A stretch of 64,000 bases of DNA from Sulfitobacter geojensis (lineage in GTDB: Bacteria > Pseudomonadota > Alphaproteobacteria > Rhodobacterales > Rhodobacteraceae), in NCBI RefSeq assembly GCF_000622325.1, contig NZ_JASE01000005.1, forward strand, positions 868,001 through 932,000. Reading direction: 5' to 3'. The translations under genes were made by a program, and so were the position numbers. Below are positions 8,557 to 16,417 of the stretch, piece after piece. Below the pieces are notes generated by a model. It ran no database searches and was not told where the DNA came from. It saw only the letters and a list, made by a program, of their open reading frames with translations. Numbering within the stretch: the stretch's first letter is position 1; each line of letters opens with the position of its first letter.

Positions 8557-8873
8557 CTGACGCTTCTCCTATGATGATCGTGGTGTTCCACGAATATTGT
8601 TACGCGATCAGAGCTCCGGTCTGTTCTGCTGGGCTGCCCGCAGGGGCCCACCGGAGAGTGCATCATCTTTCCTTGTTTCCATTGCGCAAAACGCAAAGCA
8701 CCGGAGCCGCAAGAAAGCGATTCCAGTTGTGCGCGGTATAGGCCGGAGCCGGACGCGGATCAAGAGAGCAAATCAAGGGGATTGCGGCTTTCGGTTGATC
8801 CACGTCAAGGCAAGCGCCGGTGCGGTTTCTTATGGTCGGATCGCCAGACGAATTTGACGCAGAGGGGATTAAT
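8557..8873. other. 317-bp divergent intergenic region (rplS / ppk2)
   Basis: Contains no recognisable gene. CGTGG-TGTT-CCACG at 8579-8592 would form a small hairpin in the rplS leader close to its ribosome site, possibly part of ribosomal-protein leader control; nothing else stands out. Confidence 0.5.
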
Positions 8874-9764
8874 ATGCCGACAAATGCCACAACCATGAAA
8901 CCGGAGCCAGAGGGTGGCAAGGCCGATGCGATTCTGGGGTTTGAACAGGGTCGATACCCCTATGCCACCAAGTTGGACCGCAGGACATATGAGGCGGAGA
9001 AGGCCGCGCTTCAGGTCGAGCTTTTAAAGGTTCAGCACTGGGTGCAGGAGACCGGCCAAAAGTTTATTCTGTTGTTTGAGGGGCGTGATGCGGCGGGCAA
9101 GGGGGGCACGATCAAACGGTTCACCGAACACCTCAATCCGCGCGAGGCGCGTGTCGTTGCGTTGAACAAGCCCAGTGATGAAGAACGCGGACAGTGGTAT
9201 TTTCAACGTTATATCAAACATTTGCCAACAGCGGGCGAAATGGTTCTGTATGACCGTTCGTGGTATAATCGCGCTGGTGTCGAACGGGTGATGAACTTTT
9301 GCGCGCCTACTGAATACTTGGAATTCATGCGCCAGACGCCGGAATTCGAACGGATGCTGGTGCGCTCCGGCATCAAACTTTTTAAATATTGGTTTTCAGT
9401 CACGCAAGATGAACAGAAAGCGCGTTTTGCGAGCCGTGAAACCGATCCGTTAAAGCAGTGGAAACTGTCCCCCATTGATCGTGCCAGCCTTGATAAATGG
9501 GACGATTATACCGAAGCCAAAGAGGCGATGTTTTTCTACACTGACACGGCAGATGCGCCTTGGACGGTGATCCGCTCCAACGACAAAAAGCGCGCGCGGC
9601 TGACCTGCATGCGGCATTTTCTGGCGCAGCTTGACTACCCTGACAAAAACCTTGCTGTCGCCACACCGCCTGACCCGTTGATTTTTCATCAGGCAGAAGC
9701 GGTGTTGAACAACAGCGATCATATTCTTGCGTCGTCCTTGCATCCGCAAGGCCGCACAGCCTGA
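8874..9764 (+). CDS. ppk2: Polyphosphate kinase 2
   Basis: A 296-residue PPK2 that transfers phosphate between polyphosphate and nucleotides. Walker A EGRDAAGKGGTIKR is at residues 69-82, DRSWYNRAGVERVM (Walker B and lid start) near 127-140, and WKLSPIDRASLDKWDDYTEAKEAMF near 213-237, all diagnostic. The single-domain length fits class I PPK2. The start at 8874 is preceded by GAGGGG; an upstream ATG (8820) gives a longer frame without such support. It lies between trmD and rplS on the opposite strand. Confidence 0.95.
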   Translation: MPTNATTMKPEPEGGKADAILGFEQGRYPYATKLDRRTYEAEKAALQVELLKVQHWVQETGQKFILLFEGRDAAGKGGTIKRFTEHLNPREARVVALNKPSDEERGQWYFQRYIKHLPTAGEMVLYDRSWYNRAGVERVMNFCAPTEYLEFMRQTPEFERMLVRSGIKLFKYWFSVTQDEQKARFASRETDPLKQWKLSPIDRASLDKWDDYTEAKEAMFFYTDTADAPWTVIRSNDKKRARLTCMRHFLAQLDYPDKNLAVATPPDPLIFHQAEAVLNNSDHILASSLHPQGRTA

Positions 9765-9796
9765 ACCCGAACCAACAATCCCCAAGGAGAACCGAT

Positions 9797-10048
9797 ATGT
9801 CCCACACCCCACATGAACTGGCCGAAGAATTTCCTGAAATGGCAGATCAGATGGCCGCCTTGCGCCAGTCAGATGGTCATTTTGCCAAGCTTTCTGATGA
9901 GTATCACGCGCTTAATCGGGCGCTGCACCGTGCAGAAACCGATGTGGAGCCAACAAGTGACGACAACATGGTCGGCATGCGCAAGCAACGCATGGCGCTG
10001 AAAGACGAGATTTATGCCTACGTCAAAGCGCAAACAGCGTCTGCGTGA
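9797..10048 (+). CDS. YdcH-like protein (DUF465)
   Basis: An 83-residue, charged, mostly helical protein (HFAKLSDEYHALNRALHRAE, then MRKQRMALKDEIYAY), matching the DUF465/YdcH family of small coiled-coil proteins of unknown role. It starts 32 bases after ppk2 with an AAGGAGA ribosome site and is probably co-transcribed. Confidence 0.88.
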   Translation: MSHTPHELAEEFPEMADQMAALRQSDGHFAKLSDEYHALNRALHRAETDVEPTSDDNMVGMRKQRMALKDEIYAYVKAQTASA

Positions 10049-10054
10049 TGATCT

Positions 10055-10093
10055 CCCCAGAGGGCGGCGCTTAACCCGCGTCTTCCTCTGGGG
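10055..10093. terminator. Possible hairpin between convergent ydcH-like gene and trmD
   Basis: CCCCAGAGG and CCTCTGGGG can pair across a 21-base loop. The right arm overlaps the last codons of trmD and there is no T-run, so this is a weak terminator candidate. Confidence 0.35.
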
Positions 10094-10859
10094 GTAGCAA
10101 ATCGGGGCGTCGCGCGCGGGTCAACTCCCGCGACTGCGCGGCGCGCCATTTGGCAATCTCTTTGTGGTTGCCAGACATCAACACGGACGGGATGTCATGG
10201 CCTTCCCACGTGGCCGGGCGGGTGTATTGCGGGTGCTCCAGCAGCCCGTTGGAATGGCTTTCCTCGACCGTACTCGCGGCATTTCCCAGCACACCGGGCA
10301 GCAAGCGCACAGTGGCGTCGATCATGGCTTGTGCGGCCAGTTCGCCGCCTGTCATCACGAAATCCCCAAGCGAAACTTCGGTAATGCCGTAGTGTTCGAT
10401 CACCCGTTCATCAACACCCTCGAACCGGCCACACAGCATCGTCACGCCGGAACAGGTTGCCAGATCGGCTGCCATCGCCTGATCAAACCGGCGTCCGCGC
10501 GGTGACATATACAGGATCGGCCAGCGGCCATGGCTGCCCTGCTGCGCCGTCTCAATTGCAGGGCCGACCACGTCCGCGCGCATCACCATACCGGCGCCGC
10601 CCCCTGCGGGTGTGTCATCAACGTTGCGGTGTTTGCCAATGCCGAACCGGCGCAGATCATGGGTGTGCAGTTGCCACAACCCGTCCTGTAGCGCCTTGCC
10701 GGTCAGGCTTGCGCCCAGAACGCCGGGGAACAGATCGGGAAACAGCGTTACGATACGCGCCTGCCAGACGTCGCGGTAGGCGGGTTTGTCCTGCATCAGC
10801 TCGCGGGGTTTCAACGAGGCGCTGACCGATTGGCGGCCATGCGAACGTGTGGGTTTCAT
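10071..10859 (-). CDS. trmD: tRNA (guanine-37-N1)-methyltransferase
   Basis: A 262-residue SPOUT methyltransferase that makes m1G37 in tRNAs and prevents frameshifting. It shows RIVTLFPDLFPGVLGASLTGKA, the knot region LCGRFEGVDERVIEHYGITEVSLGDFVMTGGELAA and the C-terminal LEHPQYTRPATWEGHDIPSVLMSGNH. The start ATG overlaps the stop of the preceding gene (ATGA, 10856-10859), which decides the start and suggests translational coupling. The N-terminus carries about 35 extra residues before the conserved core. It is the last gene of the ffh-trmD operon. Confidence 0.95.
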   Translation of the reverse strand: MKPTRSHGRQSVSASLKPRELMQDKPAYRDVWQARIVTLFPDLFPGVLGASLTGKALQDGLWQLHTHDLRRFGIGKHRNVDDTPAGGGAGMVMRADVVGPAIETAQQGSHGRWPILYMSPRGRRFDQAMAADLATCSGVTMLCGRFEGVDERVIEHYGITEVSLGDFVMTGGELAAQAMIDATVRLLPGVLGNAASTVEESHSNGLLEHPQYTRPATWEGHDIPSVLMSGNHKEIAKWRAAQSRELTRARRPDLLPPEEDAG

Positions 10860-11647
10860 TGGTCCAGCCCTGCCTCTTTCAGAATCGCCTTTTTGGCCGC
10901 ATTGCGCGCGCCAGCATCGGTATGGGTTCGGTTCGCGTCTAACATCGCATCCAGAATGTCCTGCGGATGGCGGCGATTGGCCGGTGGCACTGCAACCAGC
11001 GAGGGGCGCAGGGACAAGGGAATTTCGCAGCGATCCAACAAAGGGTCGGCAGGCCCAAGCGGCAGGTCTACACAGGCTTCGAGCGGCTGCGCGACAACCT
11101 CGGCCGGCACGCGGCTGGCGATTTCGGCGACCATCGCGTCGAGGTTGGCACCATAGGCATAGGTGTGTTCGAACACGTCGTAATTCAGCGTCATACCGGA
11201 AGATTTCACATGCTCCCAATAGGCTGAGGCAAGCCATGCCTCGGGGGCGCGGGTGGTAAGATAGATCAGGATTTCGGCCTCGGGATAGGCGTTGCGCAGA
11301 ATTTCCCAATAGGCATATAGCAACACGGGCGCCGCGGAATAATCGGCCAGCGCCCCGCGTCCCGGCATATGGCCACTGAGTTCTTCGGCAGAAATAATCA
11401 GCGTACGGCGCGGCATGCCGGGAATGGCATTCACCATCTCGCCAAAACGCGTTTGCACCTTGATCAGGGTCAGCGGATCCTTGTCGGTGGAATAGCCCCG
11501 CGCCGCGGCGACAATATCCTTGAGATGCCAGCGCAGGCGCAGCGCGACCTGTTTCTTCAATGCCACGCGGTTCTCGCGCAGGGTTGCCTGAAGGCTGGAC
11601 GTGCCCGTTTTGTGAAAACCCGCATGAAGGATAATGCGGCGCGGCAT
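10856..11647 (-). CDS. Sulfotransferase-like protein in the ribosomal operon
   Basis: A 263-residue protein. Its start, ILHAGFHKTGTSSLQATLREN (residues 5-25), matches the phosphate-binding loop of PAPS-dependent sulfotransferases. A further TTRAPEAWLASAYWEHVK stretch near 130-147 resembles the 3'-phosphate-binding region (R...WL.S.Y). The remainder is not recognisable. It sits between rimM (TGATG overlap) and trmD (ATGA overlap), so it is translated with them. Acceptor substrate unknown; it might modify a glycan or be a degenerate member of the fold. Confidence 0.65.
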   Translation of the reverse strand: MPRRIILHAGFHKTGTSSLQATLRENRVALKKQVALRLRWHLKDIVAAARGYSTDKDPLTLIKVQTRFGEMVNAIPGMPRRTLIISAEELSGHMPGRGALADYSAAPVLLYAYWEILRNAYPEAEILIYLTTRAPEAWLASAYWEHVKSSGMTLNYDVFEHTYAYGANLDAMVAEIASRVPAEVVAQPLEACVDLPLGPADPLLDRCEIPLSLRPSLVAVPPANRRHPQDILDAMLDANRTHTDAGARNAAKKAILKEAGLDQ

Positions 11648-12183
11648 CAGTCGGCGGTGCTTTCTGGCGTCTGGCTGTCAGGCAGGATACCCAGCGGCGG
11701 GTCCGCCACAATGCGTCCTGCGGCCAGATCGACGGTGGGAACGGCGGCCTTGGTAAAGGGCAGGAACACGGTGTCGGTCTTGCCCGCAAGTTGCAATTCC
11801 AGGAGGTCGTCAGCCCCGTGGTTGTTCACGGTTTTCACACGTCCGAGCAGGGCACCGCCGGTGTCATATACCTCGACCCCGATCAGGTCGGCATAGTAAA
11901 ATTCATCATCCGGCAGAGAGGGCAACTGGCCGCGCTCGGCATAAAGCACGGTGCCGCGCATCGCATCCGCCTCTTCCTTGGAAGCGACATCGGGGATGCG
12001 GGCAGAGAACCCGTTTTTGATCGGTCGCAGAATGGCCAGCGAAATCTGTTTTGTCCGGCCTTCGGTCCACAGCGGGCTGTAGTTTTCGATGTCTTCGGGC
12101 ACAGCGCAGTAGCTTTTGATACGCAGTTCACCACGCACGCCATAGGCACCGGCGATGGCGCCGACAGGGATCAGATCGGTCAT
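11647..12183 (-). CDS. rimM: Ribosome maturation factor RimM
   Basis: A 178-residue protein that assists assembly of the 30S head next to S19. The N-terminal part ([19 protein letters not shown], residues 7-25) and the PRC-barrel half ([39 protein letters not shown], then [25 protein letters not shown]) are clear. The start MTDLIP at 12183 is chosen for its GGAGC ribosome site; it overlaps the stop codon of a 49-residue upstream gene. Confidence 0.95.
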   Translation of the reverse strand: MTDLIPVGAIAGAYGVRGELRIKSYCAVPEDIENYSPLWTEGRTKQISLAILRPIKNGFSARIPDVASKEEADAMRGTVLYAERGQLPSLPDDEFYYADLIGVEVYDTGGALLGRVKTVNNHGADDLLELQLAGKTDTVFLPFTKAAVPTVDLAAGRIVADPPLGILPDSQTPESTAD

Positions 12184-12329
12184 TGCAAAAGCTCCGAGTT
12201 TACACAGATTGTGCCAGTCCATTCGCCTTCGCCGTTGGCGCATTCAACCGACATTTGCTGACGGTCGTACCAGACCCCAAACGCAAAGCCGAGGACAAGT
12301 GTCAGCACAGGCAGGATTAAACGAAACAT
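12180..12329 (-). CDS. 49-residue membrane-anchored peptide of unknown function
   Basis: An ATG-to-TGA frame between bluB and rimM: the start overlaps the bluB stop (TGATG) and the stop overlaps the rimM start (ATGA). The peptide begins [18 protein letters not shown], a single membrane helix, followed by a polar tail with two cysteines ([14 protein letters not shown]) and ending VNSELLQ. The tight overlaps on both sides, and the rimM ribosome site lying inside it, argue that it is translated. I know no function; the cysteine pair suggests a disulfide in the periplasm. Confidence 0.7.
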   Translation of the reverse strand: MFRLILPVLTLVLGFAFGVWYDRQQMSVECANGEGEWTGTICVNSELLQ

Positions 12330-12958
12330 CAGCGGTTCTCAATATGCAGGTCGGGGGCGCGGACCTCCCAGCCTTTGGTTTCCAGTTCAGGGGTTAACGT
12401 ATTCTGCTGTGGCCAGCCGATGCACAGATAAGCCACCAGCGACCACCCCTCCGGTACATCAAGATCGGCGTTCAAACGGGTCGGGTCAAGGACCGACACC
12501 CATCCCACACCCAGCCCGAGACTGCGCGCGGTCAGCCACATCAGTGTGATGGCACCGACGACGGAATAGCGTCGCATTTCGGGCATGCTGGCAACACCCA
12601 GCCCCGCGCCTTTTTCTGTGGTGTCGTCGCAATAGACCGCCAGATGTTGGGGCGCTTCTTTCATACCGGACAGCTTTAGTGACGCGTAAAGCTTGGCTTG
12701 ATCGCCGCCATAGCCCGTGAGGGCCTGCGCATTGCTGTCTTCGAAATTTGATATCGCCTTGGCCCGGGCTTCGGGCGAGGTGACGCGCACGATACGCCAT
12801 GGCTCGGACAGACCAACGGAAGGGGCGAGGGAAAAGGTGTCGAGACACTGGCGCAGCAGTGCCTCGTCCACCGGATCGGTGCGGAATTGGCGCACATCGC
12901 GCCGCCACCGCATCAAATCGTGCAACCCGGCACGGAATGCGTCTGTAAACGTGTCCAT
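12329..12958 (-). CDS. bluB: 5,6-dimethylbenzimidazole synthase
   Basis: A 209-residue flavin-destroying enzyme of the nitroreductase fold that turns FMNH2 into 5,6-dimethylbenzimidazole, the lower ligand of vitamin B12. The BluB pattern is present along its length: RRDVRQF near residue 18, LAPSVGLSEPWRIVRV near 45-60, KLYASLKLSGMKEAPQHLAVYCD near 87-109, GLGVGWVSVLDP near 152-163 and ELETKGWEVR near the end. Start at 12958, 19 bases after rpsP. It lies in the rpsP-rimM-trmD operon, away from cobD/cobC at 30-32 kb in this window. Confidence 0.85.
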   Translation of the reverse strand: MDTFTDAFRAGLHDLMRWRRDVRQFRTDPVDEALLRQCLDTFSLAPSVGLSEPWRIVRVTSPEARAKAISNFEDSNAQALTGYGGDQAKLYASLKLSGMKEAPQHLAVYCDDTTEKGAGLGVASMPEMRRYSVVGAITLMWLTARSLGLGVGWVSVLDPTRLNADLDVPEGWSLVAYLCIGWPQQNTLTPELETKGWEVRAPDLHIENR

Positions 12959-12977
12959 GCCGGGCTGCCTGTTTTGC

Positions 12978-13379
12978 TTACTCAGCTGCCGCGTCTTCTG
13001 CGGGGGCTTCTTCGGCTGGTGCTGCGGCGGCTTCTGCTGCTGCTGCGGCCTTGTCGGCTTTCTCCTGAACGCGCTCCTGGGCTTTCTTGCCCGGTGTGCC
13101 TTTGTTCGGGTTGTTACGCTCTGTCTTGGGCAGTGCGCCTGCGGCTTCCAGCATGCGGCGCACACGGTCTGTGGGCTGCGCGCCTTTGGCTATCCACTCT
13201 TTAACTTTTTCGACGTCCATTTTGACGCGCTCTTCGCTGTCTTTAGGCAGCAGCGGGTTATAGGTGCCCAGCTTTTCGATGAAACGGCCATCGCGTGGCA
13301 TGCGGCTGTCTGCTGCAACGATACGGTAGAAGGGGCGTTTCTTTGAGCCGCCGCGGGCGAGACGAATTTTCATAGCCAT
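12978..13379 (-). CDS. rpsP: 30S ribosomal protein S16
   Basis: S16 core [42 protein letters not shown] (residues 1-42) is intact. The 133-residue protein has a C-terminal tail rich in Ala, Glu and Lys (from about residue 95), longer than the about 80-residue E. coli protein but usual in alphaproteobacteria. An AGGAA ribosome site 8 bases upstream favours the first of two close Met codons. Confidence 0.96.
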   Translation of the reverse strand: MAMKIRLARGGSKKRPFYRIVAADSRMPRDGRFIEKLGTYNPLLPKDSEERVKMDVEKVKEWIAKGAQPTDRVRRMLEAAGALPKTERNNPNKGTPGKKAQERVQEKADKAAAAAEAAAAPAEEAPAEDAAAE

Positions 13380-13421
13380 GGTGTTAGTTCCTTTGGGTTA
13401 GTTTGGGGCAGCGCCCCGTTT

Positions 13422-13718
13422 TCAGGATTGATGTTGTTTGTGGTGCTGAATGACTTCAGCGATGATGAAGTTGAGAAACTTCTTGGCAAATTCGGGGTCC
13501 AGATCGGCCCGGTTCGCCAAATCTTCAAGCCGTGCAATCTGATCCGCTTCGCGGTTCGGGTCGGACGGGGGAAGGTCGTGTTCGGCTTTGAGTTTCCCCA
13601 CAGCCTGTGTGTGTTTGAACCGCTCGCCCAGTGTATAGACAAGGATCGCATCCAGACGGTCGATGGACGCGCGGTGTTCTTTCAGAACCTCTGCGGCAAG
13701 TTTTACAGTATCGGTCAT
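13422..13718 (-). CDS. Chorismate mutase (AroQ type)
   Basis: A 98-residue all-helical protein: RASIDRLDAILVYTLGERFKHTQAVGKLKAEHDLPPSDPNREADQIARLEDLA. This matches stand-alone AroQ chorismate mutases, which convert chorismate to prephenate for Phe and Tyr synthesis. The conserved Arg, Lys and Glu of the active-site helices are visible (R16, K43, R56-E57). Its start overlaps the stop of the GNAT gene before it by 4 bases. Confidence 0.88.
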   Translation of the reverse strand: MTDTVKLAAEVLKEHRASIDRLDAILVYTLGERFKHTQAVGKLKAEHDLPPSDPNREADQIARLEDLANRADLDPEFAKKFLNFIIAEVIQHHKQHQS

Positions 13719-14236
13719 GTGGCCTCCTTCGGGTGGCGCCAGATGTGGCAGGGTGTGCCCATAACTTCGCCCTCGCGCTCAAACGTCGCGCCCAGCTTTT
13801 CGGCCAGCGCTGCAGAGCGGGTGTTGTCGGCGCGGATGTAGCTGATCACGCCGTCCAGTTTCAGATGCTCGGCACCATAAGCCCGCGCTGCGCGCGCGGC
13901 TTCAAAAGCGTACCCTTTGCCTTCGGCATGCGCGAAGAGCGTCCAGCCCAGTTCCGGTTCGTCCCATGATGGCGGGTTCAGGAAACCGGTCCATCCCAGA
14001 AAGTCACCCGTCTTGCGGTCGTCGATGTGCCAAAGGCCAAAACCGTAGATCGCCCAATGCCCGATGCGCGAGGCAAGGCTGTTAAAGCTGCCGGTCGCAT
14101 CGCGTGGGCCACCGACCATATGACTGCGCTCTGTCTCATAGAAAGCGGTCAGCGTCGGCAGGTCGGATTTGCGCGGCGCGCGCAGGGTCAGCCGCTGGGT
14201 GTCGAGCACCGGAATGGGATCGGTCATAGCATTCAT
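13715..14236 (-). CDS. GNAT-family N-acetyltransferase (RimJ/RimL-like), copy 2
   Basis: A 173-residue acetyltransferase_3 protein: TQRLTLRAPRKSDLPTLTAFYETERSHMVGGP at the front, ELGWTLFAHAEGKGYAFEAARAARAYGAEHLKLDGVISYIRADNTRSAALAEKLG in the acetyl-CoA region. It is a paralogue of the preceding gene. Members acetylate ribosomal proteins or small amines; the target here is unknown. Starts and stops overlap both neighbours by 4 bases. MNAM at the start leaves two possible Met codons. Confidence 0.88.
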   Translation of the reverse strand: MNAMTDPIPVLDTQRLTLRAPRKSDLPTLTAFYETERSHMVGGPRDATGSFNSLASRIGHWAIYGFGLWHIDDRKTGDFLGWTGFLNPPSWDEPELGWTLFAHAEGKGYAFEAARAARAYGAEHLKLDGVISYIRADNTRSAALAEKLGATFEREGEVMGTPCHIWRHPKEAT

Positions 14237-14763
14237 GCCTGCGCCTCCGGTCCGGCGTGGCGGTACACTTCAAGCACCATGCCATCGACGGTGGTAAAGT
14301 CTTCTTCTTGCGTGGCACCCAGACGCAAAGCAAGTGCCTTGGAGCGGGAATTTTCGGGCGTCGTGCAGCTGACTGCAGTAGTCCAGCCCAAGGTGTTGTA
14401 AGCGAAATCGAGAGAAGCACGCGCCGCTTCCGTGGCGATGCCGCGCCCTTCGGCCTGCTCGAACACAGACCATGCGATTTCAGGCTCTGGCCAGTCATCG
14501 GGATAGAAACAGCCAACAACGCCCAACGGCTTATCCGTCACTTTATCCGCCACCATCCAGCGGCCATAGCCGCGCAGATGCCAGTGGCCGACAATCTCGC
14601 CCAGCTTGTCAAAGGCTTGCGTGCGGGTGCAAGGCCCGCCCAGATGTTTGGTGCGGTCGCTCATGCGGAAAGCCGCAAAGGCGTCAAAGTCCGACCACAC
14701 AGGCGCGCGCAGGCGCAGGCGTTCGGTCTCGACCGTAGGGATATGAAGGCTGGTGCCGTTCAC
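14233..14763 (-). CDS. GNAT-family N-acetyltransferase (RimJ/RimL-like), copy 1
   Basis: A 176-residue acetyltransferase_3 protein: ETERLRLRAPVWSDFDAFAAFRMSDRTKHLGGPC near residues 12-45 and EIAWSVFEQAEGRGIATEAARASLDFAYNTLG in the acetyl-CoA binding part. About the same size and layout as the next gene, which suggests a tandem duplication. It overlaps the ffh stop by 4 bases. In an operon with ffh and rpsP a ribosome-related target is plausible but unproven. Confidence 0.88.
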   Translation of the reverse strand: MNGTSLHIPTVETERLRLRAPVWSDFDAFAAFRMSDRTKHLGGPCTRTQAFDKLGEIVGHWHLRGYGRWMVADKVTDKPLGVVGCFYPDDWPEPEIAWSVFEQAEGRGIATEAARASLDFAYNTLGWTTAVSCTTPENSRSKALALRLGATQEEDFTTVDGMVLEVYRHAGPEAQA

Positions 14764-16256
14764 TTCTTTTTACCAAAACCCGAAAGGCCCGAAGGCAGAC
14801 CCATGCCGCCACCCATACCGGGCAGCTTGCCGCCCATGGCTTTGGCCGCCGCTTCCATCGCTTTGGGATCCATCTGACCAGCCATGGCCGCTGGATCCAT
14901 CCCGCCTTTGCCCATCATCCCCTTCATGGCTTGCTTGAGCATGCCACCTTTACCCATCTTGCCCATCTTCTTCATCATGTCGGACATCTGGCGGTGCATT
15001 TTCATCAGCTTGTTGAGGTCTGAAACCTCCATGCCGGCACCCTTGGCAATCCGCTTTTTGCGGCTGGCTTGCAGCAGGGCAGGGTTGGCGCGTTCTTTCT
15101 TGGTCATGGACTGGATCAGGGCGATCTGGCGCAGCAGCACTTTGTCGTCCAGACCGGCATCTTCGACCTGTTTGGCCATTTTGCCCATGCCGGGCATCAT
15201 GCCCATCATACCTTGCATGCCGCCCATTTTCATCATCTGCTCAAGCTGCATTTTGAGGTCGTTCATGTTGAACTGACCCTTCGCCATGCGCTTCATCATC
15301 TTTTCGGCTTGTTCAGCCTCGATGGTTTCCTGTGCCTTCTCGACCAGCGCAACGATGTCGCCCATGCCGAGGATACGGCCCGCAATACGCTCGGGCTCGA
15401 ACGTCTCAAGCGCGTCCATCTTTTCGCCAAGGCCGACGAATTTGATCGGCTTGCCGGTTACTGCGCGCATCGACAGCGCCGCACCACCGCGTCCGTCACC
15501 GTCCATCCGCGTGAGGACCACGCCGGAGATGCCGATGCGTTCGTCGAAGTTCTCGGCCGTATGCACAGCATCCTGACCGGTCAGGCCATCGACCACCAAC
15601 AGGGTTTCGCGCGGTGTCACCACATCGCGAACGGCTTCGACCTGCTGCATCAATTCTTCGTCGATCGAAAGGCGACCGGCGGTGTCGAGCATGTAAACGT
15701 CGTAGCCACCAAGGCCCGCTTGGGTCTTGGCGCGCTTGGTGATGGCCACGGGATCTTCGCCCTTGATGATAGGCAGGGTGTCGACACCGATTTGCACACC
15801 AAGGATGGCCAACTGCTCCATCGCGGCGGGGCGGTTCACGTCGAGCGAGGCCATGAGCACGCGCTTGCCGTCCCGTTCTTTCAGCCGCTTTGCGAGCTTG
15901 GCTGTGGTTGTCGTCTTACCGCCACCCTGCAGGCCGACCATCAGGATCGGCGCGGGCGGGTTATCGACCTTCAGTGCACCCGGCTCGCCTTCGCCGCTCA
16001 ACACATCAATCAGTGCATCATGCACGATTTTGACGACCTGCTGGCCCGGTGTGATGGATTTGGTGACCGCTTGGCCGGTTGCCTTTTCCTGCACCGCTTT
16101 GACGAAATCACGCGCGACCGGAAGGGAGACGTCAGCCTCAAGCAGGGCGACGCGCACTTCGCGCAGGGCGGTTTTTACGTCCTCTTCGGACAAGGCGCCT
16201 TGTTTGGTCAGGCGGTCAAAGACGCCGGACAGGCGTTCGCTGAGGTTCTCAAACAT
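14760..16256 (-). CDS. ffh: Signal recognition particle protein Ffh
   Basis: A 498-residue SRP GTPase that binds signal sequences of nascent membrane proteins. N-domain MFENLSERLSGVFDRL, G-domain with GLQGGGKTTTTAKLAKRL (P-loop, near 105-122), DTAGRL and TRMDGDGRGGAAL, and the Met-rich M-domain after residue 300 with many GMM/KMM clusters. Start at 16256 is chosen because it gives the standard N-terminus and has AAGGG upstream. It heads the long minus-strand operon that runs to trmD. Confidence 0.97.
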   Translation of the reverse strand: MFENLSERLSGVFDRLTKQGALSEEDVKTALREVRVALLEADVSLPVARDFVKAVQEKATGQAVTKSITPGQQVVKIVHDALIDVLSGEGEPGALKVDNPPAPILMVGLQGGGKTTTTAKLAKRLKERDGKRVLMASLDVNRPAAMEQLAILGVQIGVDTLPIIKGEDPVAITKRAKTQAGLGGYDVYMLDTAGRLSIDEELMQQVEAVRDVVTPRETLLVVDGLTGQDAVHTAENFDERIGISGVVLTRMDGDGRGGAALSMRAVTGKPIKFVGLGEKMDALETFEPERIAGRILGMGDIVALVEKAQETIEAEQAEKMMKRMAKGQFNMNDLKMQLEQMMKMGGMQGMMGMMPGMGKMAKQVEDAGLDDKVLLRQIALIQSMTKKERANPALLQASRKKRIAKGAGMEVSDLNKLMKMHRQMSDMMKKMGKMGKGGMLKQAMKGMMGKGGMDPAAMAGQMDPKAMEAAAKAMGGKLPGMGGGMGLPSGLSGFGKKK

Positions 16257-16383
16257 GGGCGGATGCCCTTTCTCGGTTCGGTTGCGGGATACCCCTGATA
16301 TAGGAGTGCCCGCGAAAATGCACAAATGCCCCAGTGGGCGCAACGCGCTGACTGAGGGCGATCCCTGCCGAATGGCAAAAGGA

Positions 16384-16403
16384 CCGGAAGACTCTGCTTC
16401 CGG
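16384..16403 (-). terminator. Terminator after the membrane protein gene at 16418
   Basis: CCGGAAG-N6-CTTCCGG is a perfect 7-bp stem; read on the minus strand it is followed by TCCTTTT. It lies 14 bases beyond the stop codon at 16418 and separates that gene from ffh. Confidence 0.75.
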
Positions 16404-16417
16404 AGATTGGGTCGCGT

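Noticed and set aside
10071..11789. A 572-codon frame that would extend trmD far upstream
   Set aside because: The extension is antisense-like low-complexity sequence over the sulfotransferase-like gene; the ATGA overlap at 10856-10859 gives the proper trmD start.
12329..13165. Longer frame upstream of bluB reaching into rpsP
   Set aside because: The added residues come from the rpsP Ala/Glu tail in another frame; the BluB match begins after the Met at 12958.
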